From contig CM039462.1 in assembly GCA_022414725.1 (NCBI GenBank), positions 96,292,876 to 96,356,875 on the forward strand: a stretch of 64,000 nt of DNA, given 5' to 3'. This DNA comes from Microglena sp. YARC (taxonomy: Eukaryota; Chlorophyta; Chlorophyceae; Chlamydomonadales; Chlamydomonadaceae). The position numbers were made by a program, and so were the translations under genes. The notes below the pieces were generated by a model. It did no database searches. It was not told the DNA's origin and saw only the letters and a list, made by a program, of their open reading frames with translations. Of this stretch, positions 53,789-64,000 are shown in pieces (within the stretch, counting starts at the first letter, position 1; each line of letters opens with the position of its first letter).

Positions 53789-56700
53789 CTAAGAAGAAGC
53801 GGTCATTCCAAGCATTCGGACAAACCTCCAGAACACAGCAGGATCAAGGGGCTTGGTGAAGGGGTCAGCACAGTTGTCCTTGGTGTTAACATAGGCAACA
53901 TCTAGTTGACCATCCTCCACCAGCTCCTTGATGTAGTGATGAATAACATCAATGTGCTTGCTGCGAGGGAGTAGCTGACAGTCATTGGCCCAACTCAGAG
54001 ACCCTAAGTTGTCACCCTGAATGGTAACCAGGTCACAAGGCAGACCCAGATCTACCCTCAACTTCCTCAACCATTGCACCTCCCTGGCAGTCTGAGACAG
54101 GGCCTGATACTCAGCCTCACTAGAGCTAATGGCAACAGTGGGCTGCCTCTTGCTCATCCAGTTCACTATGCACCCCCCAGCAAGCACAGCAAAGCCAGTC
54201 TGAGACCTCCTGTCAGACCCATCATCAGCAAAGGATGAGTCACTAAAGACAGTAAAAGAGAACTCAGGGCTGTGGGTGTAAGTGAGTCCCAGGTGGGAAT
54301 GTGATCTCAAATACAAGAGCAAACGCTTGGCTGCCCCACAGAGGGGAACGGTAGGGTGAGCAGAAAACCTGGACAGGTAGCTCACAGCAAAAGAAATATC
54401 AGGCCTGGTGCAAGTAGCCAGGTATAGCAAAGCACCCACAAGAGATAGGTACAGGCTATTAGAGGGCAGGGGGTCTCCAGGGGGGTCAGTGACGGTGGAC
54501 TTGGCCATGGGGGCACCAAACTTGGGCTTGGCAGCAGCAGTAAGACCAAACTGCTCCACCAGATCAACAATGTAGGAGTGCTGGGAGAGGTTGATCTGAA
54601 CACACCTGCCGTCAGAGTCAAGTGTAACAGCCATATCCAAAGAGAGGGACTAAACCGGTACACCCATATCCTTGACCTCCCAGCCAGCTTTCTCCATAGC
54701 CTTGATCAGCAAAGTATACCTATCCAGCTCACTAAAAGCACAGATAAAATCATCAACATAGGTCAGGACATAGCTCCACCCACCAATAGAATCCCTCCGA
54801 AAAAACAGAGCAGGTTCTGCCTTGCACATAGTAAACCCATGTGCAACCAAAACCCGCTTGACATCCCTACTCCAAGCCCTGGGCGCCTGCTTCAAACCAT
54901 AAAGGGACTTGATCAGTTTGCACACAAGGGGAACACCGTTAGGACCAAGTACCTTAAAGCCCTCAGGCTGGTGGCAGTACAGGTCCAGACCAGGTTCTAG
55001 CTTAGCATTCAGAAATGCAGTCTTGATGTCCAGCTGCCGAACAAACATCTTCCTATGAGTGATGGCAGCAAGGAGCACCCTCAGACCTGCTTTAGAGGAG
55101 ACGGGGGCATATACGTCATGAAAGTCCAGCCCAGGACGCTGCAGAAAACCACGGACCACAAAACGTGCCTTGAAGCGCACAGAACCATCAACCCCAACCT
55201 TCTTCACAAATAACCACCTGCCAGACAGGATCCTCTGCTTAGGAGGCTGTGGAGTGAGTGCCAAGTACCATGGGCATGTAGGGACGCCATCTCATCCTTC
55301 ATAGCAAGCAGCCACTGATCCCTGTCAGGGTTGGTAGGAAGCATGGCAGCCTTAAAGGTTAGTTCAGTGGAGGTGGAAATGTATGCCCCCACGTACAAGC
55401 AGTGTACTTGTACATGAGCAGCGGGGATATCAGCAGTATCAGCAGTAACCGGTAGTAAAGCCCCCAGCGCAGCACTAATGCCTGGTTGAACAAGGCCGGC
55501 ATTCTTTGCCTCTATGTCATCGAAGCCTGGGTCGAACGGAACACCCCAGCCATATGCAGTATCAGACCCGGACCAGTGTTCAAGATCATCACTCACACTA
55601 TCGGTGACGGACACATCGTTACAATGCCTTGTCCGGTGTAAACCACCAGGGACAGCAGGAGGCGAAGGGATCAACAGCGCCCGCGAGCCATCCAAACAGG
55701 TGGACGGGGGGTGGCAACTAGTGGACAGTGGACCTATATCAGGCTCCACTATGACCTGAGGCTGTCCTAATCCTAGAGCTTCGCCAACGAAACGTGGCGC
55801 AGAGGAGGGCCTGGCGACCCCCTGAGATTCGGGTAAATTTACATCTGAAAGAACTTCGGAATCCCACCCGTCCAGTACCTTCACACGCAATGCAGCACCA
55901 TCAGCCCCTGACCTGGGACGCAAAGTCATCCCATGACCAGGGCAGTGGTCGACAATTGGGGTTGGGAAGGGATCTAAGGCATTAACCGCAGAATCAGGCA
56001 TGTGTCCGTTGATGGCAGCAGGGATGCGAGAAATATACGGTGATCCGTCATAAGGGGACAGCCCAGGTATGCAGTTATAGCTAAACTGCTCATAGAAAAG
56101 TACATCACGACTCTCTACTACCTGGCGGAACTTAGGAACCCCCCAAAAATAACCCTTACTCACCAGAGAATACCCAACCAGTCTACCAGATAACGCCCTT
56201 TCGTCTAGCTTGTTGCGTTTCTTCCCATTGACTAAGGTAACATAGCAAGGGCAACCAAACACACGCAACAACGACACATCAGGTAGAACCCCAAAGAGCA
56301 ACTCATAAGGAGTCTTGTCACCCTGATTGGGCAGCCGGTTACGTAGGTAACAAGCAGCTAGGAAGGCATAGGGCCAGAAAGACTCAGTAAGCTTAGACTC
56401 CAAGTGGATACTCCTAGCTATGTTTTGCAAGACCCCATTGTACCTTTCCACAGTTGCATTCTGCTGAGCAGTGTATGCCATAGATAATTCATGCACAGCA
56501 CCAACCGATTCTAACCAATCCTCGAACCACTTTACTATAAATTCCTTAGCCCTGTCATATCTGAGACACTTGAAAACAAAACCATGCAGCTGAGTCATCC
56601 ATCTGAGGATGGTAGTTTGAACTGCTAAGGGAGCTTCATCCCTGGTCCTCAAGCACAATACTTCAGCATAGCCAGAGTATTGGTCTGTGAGACACAGAAC

Positions 56701-57492
56701 ATAAAACTCCCCACGCAAGCCCCTAATATGAAATGGCCCCATGATGCCCAAGTGAAGGCGTTGTAAAGGTGCACGGATCTTAGTTTGGCTTTCTTGAGGA
56801 AAAGGGATACGTTTTGCCTTAGCCTTTTGACAAGCATCACATGGGATCTTAGACAGTCTTTTCACCTGTTTGAGAGTGAGGGGTAAGTTCTTAACCAAAC
56901 CCTTCCTAACAAGGTTGTGCATGGCGTCATAGCCAGGGTGACCCAGCCGCCGATGCCACAACCATTCAGGAGTGGTAGGGATAACAACTCCACCATCCAT
57001 AAAAAAAAAAAAAAAAAAATCCTCATCAACATCAAGTGCAAAAACTGGATAATGTACAGCACTCAAGAAACGGCCACGAGGGGTGTGACAAGGCCTACAG
57101 GTAAATTTGTACAAACCATCACTGGAGGCAGGGAAGGACCAGAGGACAGAAGAGCCCTGAGTGGCAGTACAACTAAGACTATCTAAAGAAATCTTGCAGT
57201 TGTGAGCATGAGCCACAGCATTTACTGACAGGAGGTTCACCGGACAGTGAGGGATGTAGAGAACATCAGTTAAAGTGATTGATGTTGGTAACCAATCACT
57301 ACATAACACAATGGATCCCTGACCCACCGACCGTTGAACCACTCCATCACCAAATTTAACTGCAGGCCCATCCTCAGAAGCATGATACACAGTGAACAAA
57401 GACAGATCACCTGTTATTGACATCCCAGCTCCAGAATCAACATGCCAGATACCCTCAGACAGGCTCGGGCTACAGATATTTGAAAACTTCAA
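53789..57492 (-). pseudogene. Copia 2 pol (protease, integrase, RT, RNase H)
   Basis: 57492-55204: protease IWHVDSGAGMSITGD, integrase zinc region WHRRLGHPGYDAM...CDACQKAKAKRI, core with LRYDRAKEF and NATVERYNG. The first core motif reads LHLGIMGPF, with Gly where copia integrases have Asp. A poly(A) insertion (57001-57020 on the + strand) adds a run of Phe codons between protease and integrase (DVDEDFFFFFFMDGG). The frame changes near 55230. RT follows (VRQLDIKTAFLNAKL, YGLKQAPRAW, YVDDFI) to a stop at 54650, then RNase H 54640-53789 (FSDSSFADDGSDRRSQTGFA, SSEAEYQALS). Not functional as written. Confidence 0.9.
57001..57020 (+). mobile_element. Poly(A)-only insertion in copia 2 pol
   Basis: ACCATCC, AT, about 19 A, then TCCTCATC. 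ATCC may be duplicated on both sides. It falls inside coding sequence and keeps the frame open as a Phe run. Confidence 0.65.
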
Positions 57493-57515
57493 AGTGCAGG
57501 AGAATAGGACAGAGC

Positions 57516-58277
57516 TTACCTCCTATTTCTTGGCCATAGCAAACCCATCAATCTGGGCCTGCAGGGAGGACAGCTGCTTCGGAGTAAGCGCACCCGGAAG
57601 GGCCAAGGCAATGGGCACTGGAGCAGTAACCGGTACACCAGGCCTGGTCCTTCGCAGGTGCGGGTGCTTCGTAAAACAGCGATCCTCCGAGTGGGTCCTC
57701 TTGCTGGGCATGGGCCCCAAGTGCAATCCAGACGTCTCTTGAGGGAACCGGAACCCTGAGAACCAGATCCCTGCCCACGCTGAAATGCAGCATTGGTAGG
57801 AACCTGGGGAGCGTCCCGGGACCAACCAGGATGCCTGGAGTCGGACTTGGGGAGAGCTATGTTCAAGATGTCGAGAGACCTATATTCCTCAAGACAAGAC
57901 CAGTACCCAACAGGCTGTCTGTTTTTTTTTTTTTTTTTTTTTTACATAGGGAGGAACCAGGAAAGGTTAGCTAACAACGTACCATATTTGATCCGCAGCG
58001 ACTCAAAGCGGATCAGACGGATACCCTTAACTATAGTTTCCATGGCGTGACGCTGAGTCACCGGATGCCCAGCACTGCGGAGGTCAGTGCAGAGACCGCG
58101 AACCTTGCGAAAGAAGTCATCTACGCGGTCAGCAGGGCCCATGTGTGCACCAAGAAGCTCGGCGCGCATGAGAGGGACTCTAGAGGCAAGGGCATCGGAC
58201 TGCCTCTTCTGGATATCAAGAAAGATATCCCGAGGTTTGGCAAAGTCCTGGTATACCTTGACCATATCATCCTCCAT
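57516..58277 (-). pseudogene. Copia 2 gag, interrupted
   Basis: 58277-57966: MVKVYQDFAKPRDIFLDI, RVDDFFRKVRGLCTDLRSAG, a gag (UBN2-like) fold region. A LINE-B tip interrupts it at 57919-57965. The C-terminal part (57918-57530) is spread over frames and retains only a degenerate knuckle (EDRCFTKHPHLR). The ATG is not certain. Confidence 0.75.
57919..57965 (-). mobile_element. LINE-B 3' tip in copia 2 gag
   Basis: 22 T, then ACATAGGGAGGAACCAGGAA. Only about 24 bp of LINE-B precede its tail. Confidence 0.85.
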
Positions 58278-58311
58278 GTGGCGCAGTGGTTAGCGTGATG
58301 GGCCCATAACC
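58273..58311 (-). promoter_or_regulatory. Copia 2 primer-binding site, 5' half of tRNA-iMet
   Basis: CATGTGGCGCAGTGGTTAGC then GTGATGGGCCCATAACC, adjacent to the LTR. It reads like the 5' half of an initiator tRNA-Met, from near the acceptor stem (GUGGCGCAG) to the anticodon loop (GGGCCCAUAAC). The pairing is therefore with a 5' half-tRNA, not with a tRNA 3' end. Confidence 0.82.
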
Positions 58312-58661
58312 TATCAGCTTGTATGCACTCCGTAGAGTAGACAGAGAAGAAAGCAGCGGAACAGACGCACCAATCCATACACGGAGACGAGGATAGCATT
58401 ACAAGGACAGGCGGACGCCAAAGGACACCAGCGGTGGGAGAGGCGGATGCCTGTAACCTGACTAGAACCTAAGCCAGGAATCTTAAGCCGGGCACAGGCA
58501 ATACAGAGCGTGTCAGTGAGAGACCGGTGACGCAGCCAACAAGAAGCTGTCACTGAGTCATGAAGGATGACACAGTACTGGCAGAGCCGATAGTTCTAAG
58601 GAAGTACATAAGTAGTCACCAAGTCATAAAACGCGTGAGAGCACCGCAATTCATGCTAACA
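58312..58661 (-). repeat. 5' LTR of copia 2 (350 bp)
   Basis: Same length as the 3' LTR, with a few substitutions (for example GAGATGAAAG against GAGAAGAAAG). Confidence 0.92.
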
Positions 58662-58666
58662 GGGAC

Positions 58667-59040
58667 AAAAGAACAAGGGGCACAAACTATTTACTAGGAG
58701 GATAAAGGACGAAGAGCCTTCCGAGCACCACCCCCACCTCCAAGTAACACTGTTCCTCCCCAACCAACAAAACAACACAGAAACCTCCAAGAGCAAAGCA
58801 AAAAAAGAAGGAAAGGCATTAACCCCGAAGGTCTTGCTGATTAAAAACACTGCAGGGCATCACTCCTGTAACAGGCCAGTGCATCAGGGCATCACTCCAT
58901 TAGCAAACCAGCACAGAATCGCAGCAGCCTAGAAACATGTCGCTAGGTCACCCATGCAGATCGGCAAGCTCTGCAAAGACGACCAGAGCGCGGCATGCAA
59001 CAAAAAAACAGGACAGGGCCAAAGCTAACACTAACAAGGT
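58667..59040 (-). mobile_element. LINE-B copy, continuation
   Basis: Reverse complement of 18200-18530: CCACCTCCAAGTAACACTG, GGGCATCACTCCTGTAACAG, CATGTCGCTAGGTCACCCAT. Continues the tail at 52974-53133. Confidence 0.8.
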
Positions 59041-59330
59041 AACTAAAAAGATATATAAAGAAGCAAATCAAACTCCTTCGAAAACGTCCTGGACAGTGAA
59101 AGGGTAGAACCCCCACAAGATCCATTGACCAGCAAGGAAAACCTTAAAGGCGCACTAAAGTTGTTGTGTCCGTACCAAAATGATGGCAGATGGCCCAATC
59201 CGCCAGGGCTGAGGGCTCCCCGTTTGGACTGAATTATTGATGTCGGACACCTGTCCGCCATATCATCCGCCAACATAACATGCGCCTACGGTATGTTGCG
59301 ACGCATAAGTGTGTACATTTTGTTAGGTTA
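59041..59330. other. Unknown repeat fragment
   Basis: Shares words with 52380-52530 in inverse orientation. No gene seen. Confidence 0.5.
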
Positions 59331-59690
59331 CACTTTTTTTTTTAATTGTGAAAGGATTTTCACCCCAGGAGGTGGGTCTCCCGACACAAACCAGCGACAC
59401 GGAGGATTCAGTTCGAATGGTAGTGCCACTCCTACAATATACAAAGTAGGCGCACTTAGGGTTATAGAATAGGAGGCGCCTACTTTTTTCGTCCAGACGC
59501 TCGTTCAGCTCATGGTTTTGGTTGGGGTAACAGTTTTGTGCGTGCTGATTCACCCAACTGTTGTCCCGCCCTGTAAATTTCCATTTTTGCGCACTTAGGG
59601 TTATAGAATACGAGGTGCCTACTTTTTTTAGAGATACCAACCCACGACCAAACGAACATTCACCACTACCCCTGTTGACCACGGTTGTAA
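59331..59690 (-). mobile_element. Family-C fragment with internal duplication
   Basis: TTAATTGTGAAAGGATTTTC and GGTGGGTCTCCCGAC as in other family-C tails. The segment GCGCACTTAGGGTTATAGAA to GCCTACTTTTTT occurs twice (59450 and 59588) around about 100 bp of foreign sequence. Confidence 0.75.
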
Positions 59691-59785
59691 GGAGCAAGTC
59701 CTAGGGGTGAAACACTCCGTCCCCCAACACATAGCTCTGACTGAAAGAAATAGGTAAATTCCCAGTTCACTACCGGTATTTCTGG

Positions 59786-60151
59786 TTGAAATCAGTGATT
59801 AAATTCTGGAACTCCATTCTGAAATACTTAGATGGTAACCATGGAACGATGAAATATGTTGCCCTTGCTGATTTCAATATGGCTAGGGAACGCAAAGAAT
59901 GTTGGAGCAACGATGCGTCTGATGCCCTTAACATGTTGTACTACTTGGAAGATTTGCAACGCGTCACTCAGAAGAAGAAAAAGTGTAGGAACTGCGTCAC
60001 ACAGAAAGAGTGTAGATACCGCGAAGGCTATAGGAGCAAGTATGAGCCTGATACTCTGATGCCCTTAAGATGTTGTACTCCTTGGAAGATTCCCAGGACA
60101 AATCCCTGGCCACCAATTTACATGAAGGTGTGGGGACTGTGGGACCTTTGA
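59786..60151 (+). other. Short ORF with LINE-like trace, uncertain
   Basis: KFWNSILKYLDGNHGTMKYV ... CWSNDASDALNMLYYLED. A FWN...L block followed by a Cys-rich tail can occur near the end of LINE ORF2 proteins. The words GATGCCCTTAA(C/G)ATGTTGTAC and CTTGGAAGATT are duplicated within it, so it may be non-coding repeat. No function assigned. Confidence 0.3.
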
Positions 60152-60439
60152 AACTTAAACCAGTTAACTGGAACAAAGTGGAGAAGGTCCTATACTCCTA
60201 TTATCCTATAATATTGTCTTAAACTACGGCAGTACAGCACCAAGTCATCAAAAAAAAAAAAAAAAAAAATCAGATACGCGCAATATAGAGATTATTAGAT
60301 CAAACGGAATGAAAAATGCTGTGTCTAAATGAAATATAAATTTGAAATTGTTACATCCGTGTAATACATTCACTCACAGGACGTGAAGTTAAGGACACTA
60401 TAGCGTAAGGATGCTGTGTCTACCGGTATACTTGGGTGC
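60152..60439. other. No recognised feature
   Basis: Contains a 21-A tract at 60250-60270 and otherwise AT-rich sequence. Confidence 0.5.
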
Positions 60440-60745
60440 AGGCGAGTGCAGGTTTGTGCAGGACGCGCGTCCTTGCGTCCCAGGACGCAACATGGGAGGG
60501 TCCGTTGCGTCTCGGACGCAGGTTCAGGATGTTGGTTGCGTCCCGGACGCAGGTTCGGGATGTTGGTTGCGTCTCACCCATCAGTTGATTGGACCACCAC
60601 CACTCCATTGCCTTGGGCTGTGGTTCTGTTGATAATGTGACGCAGCCTGCAGAGTCGATTGCGTCTCAGGACGCAACCTACCGAACTGGGTGCGTCCCAG
60701 GACACAACCTACCGAATTAGGGTGCGTCCTAGGACGCAACCCCTG
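60440..60745. repeat. Palindromic GGACGCAACC / GGTTGCGTCC repeats
   Basis: About ten copies of TTGCGTCCCAGGACGCAAC-like palindromes and half-palindromes, some arranged as ~36-bp direct repeats (GATGTTGGTTGCGTCCCGGA). No coding potential. 60746-60986 has nothing recognisable. Confidence 0.75.
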
Positions 60746-60986
60746 GGGTCCGTTTGAAGTACCCTGCTTGGGTGTCCTCTTTATGGGATGAGAGTGGCGA
60801 ACCAGAGATGCCTACTTATCTCATTGCCGTAGATACCTACCTCACGGGACTAGCTCACCCCTACGGGGCCGAAGGGGCGACTGCCTATAGGGCAGGCAGA
60901 AACTTTAAATAAGTGATGTTACTTTTGATCATTTCAAGGTGTTTGTAATTTGTCTAGATTAGGAACTTCTTCCCACAACCTAAACG

Positions 60987-62547
60987 TGGAAACTTTTTTT
61001 TTTTTTTTTTTTTATTAGTTGTGAAAGGACTTTCACCCCAGGAGGTGGGTCTCCAGACACAAACCAGCGACACGGAGGATTCAGTTCGAATGGTGGTGCC
61101 ACTCCTACAATATGCAAAGTAGGCGCACTTAGGGTTGGTGAGAGATACCAACCCACGACCAAACGAACATTCACCACTACCCCTGTTGACCACGGCAGAC
61201 AAGCTCCCTGCCATGGTCGTTAGAGGCGGAATCAAGGAGACATAACTAGAGAACCACCACTCGGGCAGAAATCCGACAGTACTTCCCTACAAGGTTTGCT
61301 TAGGGCCAGGACGCCAAAATACTGAGGAGTCGAACCTCACCACCCCCTTCCTACTCTCGCAAGTACGGTCGATACAGCAAGGGTACTGTAGATCACAAGG
61401 GATGTAGAACACACCACATTTGTAACTCAGCCTGCGTGTCCTGCGATCTAACGCCGCCCCCTAACCGCTAAGGTAAACCTTGCCAAGCCAGGAAAAGAGC
61501 AATCTCCAGTGGAACTATGGTCTGGGCGATTTTCACGCCCAGACCGGTCTATTGGGGCGAATTTCACGCCCAGACCAGGTGGTTGTGTGTGGGGGGGTGA
61601 GGGGTGTGTTGTGGAGGTATGGGTGGATGGTAAGTTGTAAGAACGTTTGGTGATGGGGGGAGAGTGTGTGGTTATGTGTGATGTGGTGGGGGAGTGAGTG
61701 TGGGTTAGGTGGTGAAGAGGGAAGGTGTGAGTGTGTGTGTTTGGAGGGGATTTACTGGCCCAGACCGGTCTAGGCGACTCGCACGCCCTGGCCAGGGTTG
61801 TGGTGGTGGGGTGGGGGTGAGGGGTGTGATATGAAGGTTGGTGGTGTTTTGTAGTAAGAACGTGTTGTGATAGGGGGGTGAGTGAGTGGTTATGGGCGGT
61901 GTGGTGGGGGAGTGAGATTGTCGGGATGGTGGTCAAGAGGGGTGTGTGTGGGGGGGGAGTGTTTGGCAGTGTGCGGTTGAAGGGGTGTGATAGAGGGGGA
62001 CAGTGTGTGTAGGTGGAGCGTTAGGCTGAGGGCAAGGAATGAGGGTGGAGAAAAGAAGAAGTTGAAAAGAAACTTGGACCACAGGAGGAAGCATACCTAA
62101 GCATACCTGAGAAAGTCTGAACAGCAGGTGTCTGGAAAAGGGGGTGAATGTGTAGAGCAGAGGAATCAACGGGAGTGAGGTACGAGCTCCACGGCAATCA
62201 CGTCTTTAGGCGTGATTGCGGAAATTTCGCATTTCCTGAGTAGGGTGTGGGGGGATTGATGTGTGAATAATTGTGTAGACTGACAGCGCCGCGATACAGT
62301 GATGAGGGGTCCAGGCCAGGTCCACTGCGTTCCAGCGTTCACTGTGAGGCGTGTGGAGTAAGGAGTTGCGATTAATGAGGGAGATAAGGTCTGGTGGCCG
62401 GCGTTTAATGAGCCTGAAAACCAGTACAGACTGACAGCGCCGCGGTACAGTGATGAGGGGTCCAGGCCAGGTCCACTGCGTTCCAGCGTTCACTGCGAGG
62501 GGTGTGGAGTAAGGAGTTGCGATACATGATAAATGGAAACGACCCAT
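60987..62547 (-). mobile_element. Family-C long copy
   Basis: Poly(T) 60993-61013, the terminal hairpin complement, the shared 450-bp 3' part (to 61460), a GT/GGGTG-rich middle with two GCCCAGACCGGTCTA sites, then two 150-bp tandem units (62281 and 62431, CTGACAGCGCCGCG). Same order as 3908-6532 in reverse, which defines the family. No intact ORF. Confidence 0.8.
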
Positions 62548-62836
62548 TGTTCTCTGGAAGGATCGATCGTGTCAACTACGTTAATCTGGAACCGTTCAAG
62601 ATGAACATCATGTGGTGTTTGAATGTACCAACGAAGCCGTACTTAATTCGAAAGTTCAGTGTGTGAACCTGATTTCCCAATCCGAGAGGAAAATGATTTT
62701 TCTACATTATCTAATGTGCAATCCTGGTGACTACTGCTAGCCCCGGCTTATGCAGTGGTGTCCTTAACTTAACGTCCTGAGAGTTGCGCATTACTCGGAT
62801 GTAACAATTTCAATTTCAATTTTAATGTGCAATCCA
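62548..62836. other. No recognised feature
   Basis: Mixed sequence between family C and the G-rich array. I see no gene. Confidence 0.5.
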
Positions 62837-63017
62837 GAAGTGGAAGGTCGAGCAAAGCTTCCTCTGTTTATTCAATATTGGGTGGTGGAGTGGGTGGGGG
62901 AGTTTGTGTGTGCGTGGGGGGTGGGGGTGGGGGTGGTGTGTGTGAACCAAGATCGAGCCAAGCTTCCTCTGTTTAATTCAATATTGGGTGGTGGAGTGGG
63001 TGGGGGAGTTTGTGTGT

Positions 63018-63049
<32 letters not shown>

Positions 63050-63365
63050 GTTTGTGTCTTTGTGGGTGGGTGGGTGGGTGTGTGTGTGTGTGTGTGTGTG
63101 GAACCAAGATCGAGCAAAGCTTCCTCTGTTTATTCAATATTGGGTGGTGGAGTGGGGGGGGAGTTTGTGTGTGTGTGTGTGTGGGGGGGGGGAGGGGGGG
63201 GGGGGGGGGGGGGAACCAAGATCGAAGCGAAGCTTCCTCTGTTTATTCAATATTGGGTGGTGGAGTGTGGGGGGGAGTTTGTGTGTGTGGGGGGGGGGGG
63301 GGGGAGTTTGTGTGTGTGTGTGGGGGGGGGGGGGGGGGGGAGGGAGGGGGGAGGGGGGGGGGGCC
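62837..63365. repeat. Tandem array with GT and poly-G tracts
   Basis: Four to five units beginning AACCAAGATCGAGCAAAGCT and TCCTCTGTTTATTCAATATT, each followed by GGTGGTGGAGTG and GT repeats and, later in the array, runs of 10-20 G. Unit length varies from 100 to 125 bp because of the G and GT runs. Confidence 0.85.
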
Positions 63366-64000
63366 CTACCAAATATACGCAATCTAAAAACGTCTACAGT
63401 TTGGCCTGCGAAGTCGTTTAAAAAAGAGACCGATTTGCTTTAAACTAGCAAGCTGAACTCGCTTAAGATGTCTCTAAACGCCGTTTATAGCGCGTTTTAG
63501 CGGTTTAGCGGTTTAAGATCGCTAAACCTATGCTCGGTTAAAGGTGGCTTAGAGTGATCGTTAATCCCGGACTAGTTTAAGCCATTTAAGCGTGATCGTT
63601 TACAAGAGTTTAGTGGTTAAGGCTCGATTAATATCCCTAATCCTAGATGCGTTTAATATGGTTTACAGTGTTAGCTTAAACCAGTTTAGTGGTGGTTTAA
63701 GGCTTTTGAAATGGGTCATAATATAAAAGTGGGGGCGGGGGACACGGTTTCGGATTTATTCATGGTCGTGTTACATTGTAAAACCAATTGGGAAATACAT
63801 TAAAAGACACTCCACTTGTGGCTAGTTATGTAATATCCTTCAGAATATAGTACTAAAAAGTAGTACTAGACAGTATAGTCGGGTAGTATAGTCGGTACTG
63901 GAGTAGTAAATACATATCCAAGCAAGTCAAGCTAACCTTGGTTACATAGCATTAGCGAGCAATTTAGATGCTGCCATGTAACCAATGCCGTCTACGGCAC
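63366..64000. other. Tail of the window, no gene recognised
   Basis: 63470-63700 is rich in GTTTAGCGGTTTA and related words, too irregular to be telomeric. The last 100 bp hold no recognisable feature. Confidence 0.5.

Larger units (their letters stand above)
53134..58661 (-). mobile_element. Copia 2, second Ty1/copia family
   Basis: Two 350-bp LTRs (53134-53483 and 58312-58661), 5-bp duplication GGGAC (53129-53133 and 58662-58666). LTRs differ at only a few positions, so the insertion is fairly young. Gag and pol are both broken. The element is distinct in sequence from copia 1 and only moderately similar in protein. Confidence 0.94.

Noticed and set aside
63470..63700. Interstitial telomere from GGTTTA words
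   Set aside because: The words vary (GTTTAGCGG, GTTTAAG, GATCGTTTA) with no exact tandem TTTAGGG or TTTTAGGG run.

Overview
This is eukaryotic nuclear DNA made almost entirely of transposable elements. I found no host gene I can defend. The evidence for a nuclear genome is spliceosomal introns inside the transposase genes, Ty1/copia retrotransposons, poly(A)-tailed LINEs in both orientations, and primer sites matching half of an initiator tRNA-Met. The style (copia elements with half-tRNA primers, GC-mixed repeats, a 1000-N gap) would suit a large, repeat-rich green-lineage genome such as a charophyte alga, but nothing here identifies the species.

Layout. 1-1383: minisatellites. 1384-2383: a gap of exactly 1000 N. 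2384-17872: copies of a 423-bp tandem repeat ('X'). X carries copia copy 1a (2881-16161) and, at the same X position, a solo LTR (16589-17319). Copia 1a is itself interrupted by a family-C poly(A) element (3908-6532), a 3.7-kb LINE-A copy (9356-13077) and a short LINE-A 3' end (13729-14395). 17873-18678: a LINE-B copy. 18679-43088: one long LINE-A copy (A2) on the + strand, with a RING-bearing ORF1, an AP endonuclease, an RT and a C-terminal zinc-knuckle-like region. A2 is split in its endonuclease by a 16.2-kb DNA transposon (21498-37731), which contains a second, related 10.5-kb DNA transposon (23092-33617). 43126-48613: copia 1b, nearly intact, inserted in a third LINE-A copy. 48614-53133: fragments of LINE-A, LINE-B and family C plus unknown insertions. 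53134-58661: copia 2, inserted in a LINE-B copy. 58662-64000: LINE-B, family C and simple repeats.

The most interesting system is the nested pair of DNA transposons. Both have 29-bp perfect terminal inverted repeats that share their first 19 bases (AATGGGCGTTCCTGCTTCC). Both are flanked by 4-bp target duplications (ACAT and ATCC). Removing each element with one duplication restores the interrupted reading frame exactly. Both encode, on the - strand, a spliced DDE-like protein with DAMDNKKTN, QMDN-DNKN and GHTH motifs. Both are full of 20-bp dyads of constant geometry, 5-bp arm + 10-bp spacer + 5-bp arm. These are CTTAC/GTAAG near the inner ends, CTTAT/ATAAG near the outer ends, and CTCCC/GGGAG in tens of copies inside introns. 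The outer element also has a + strand gene with a possible DNA-methyltransferase-like motif. The inner one has a 5.8-kb near-palindrome of hairpin-repeat arrays around a second, unknown + strand exon.

The relative order of insertion can be read from the nesting: X, then copia 1a, then LINE-A1 and family C; LINE-A2, then the outer transposon, then the inner one; LINE-A3, then copia 1b; LINE-B, then copia 2. The first ~10 kb is full of single-base insertions compared with its paralogues and is probably poorly polished sequence next to the gap.
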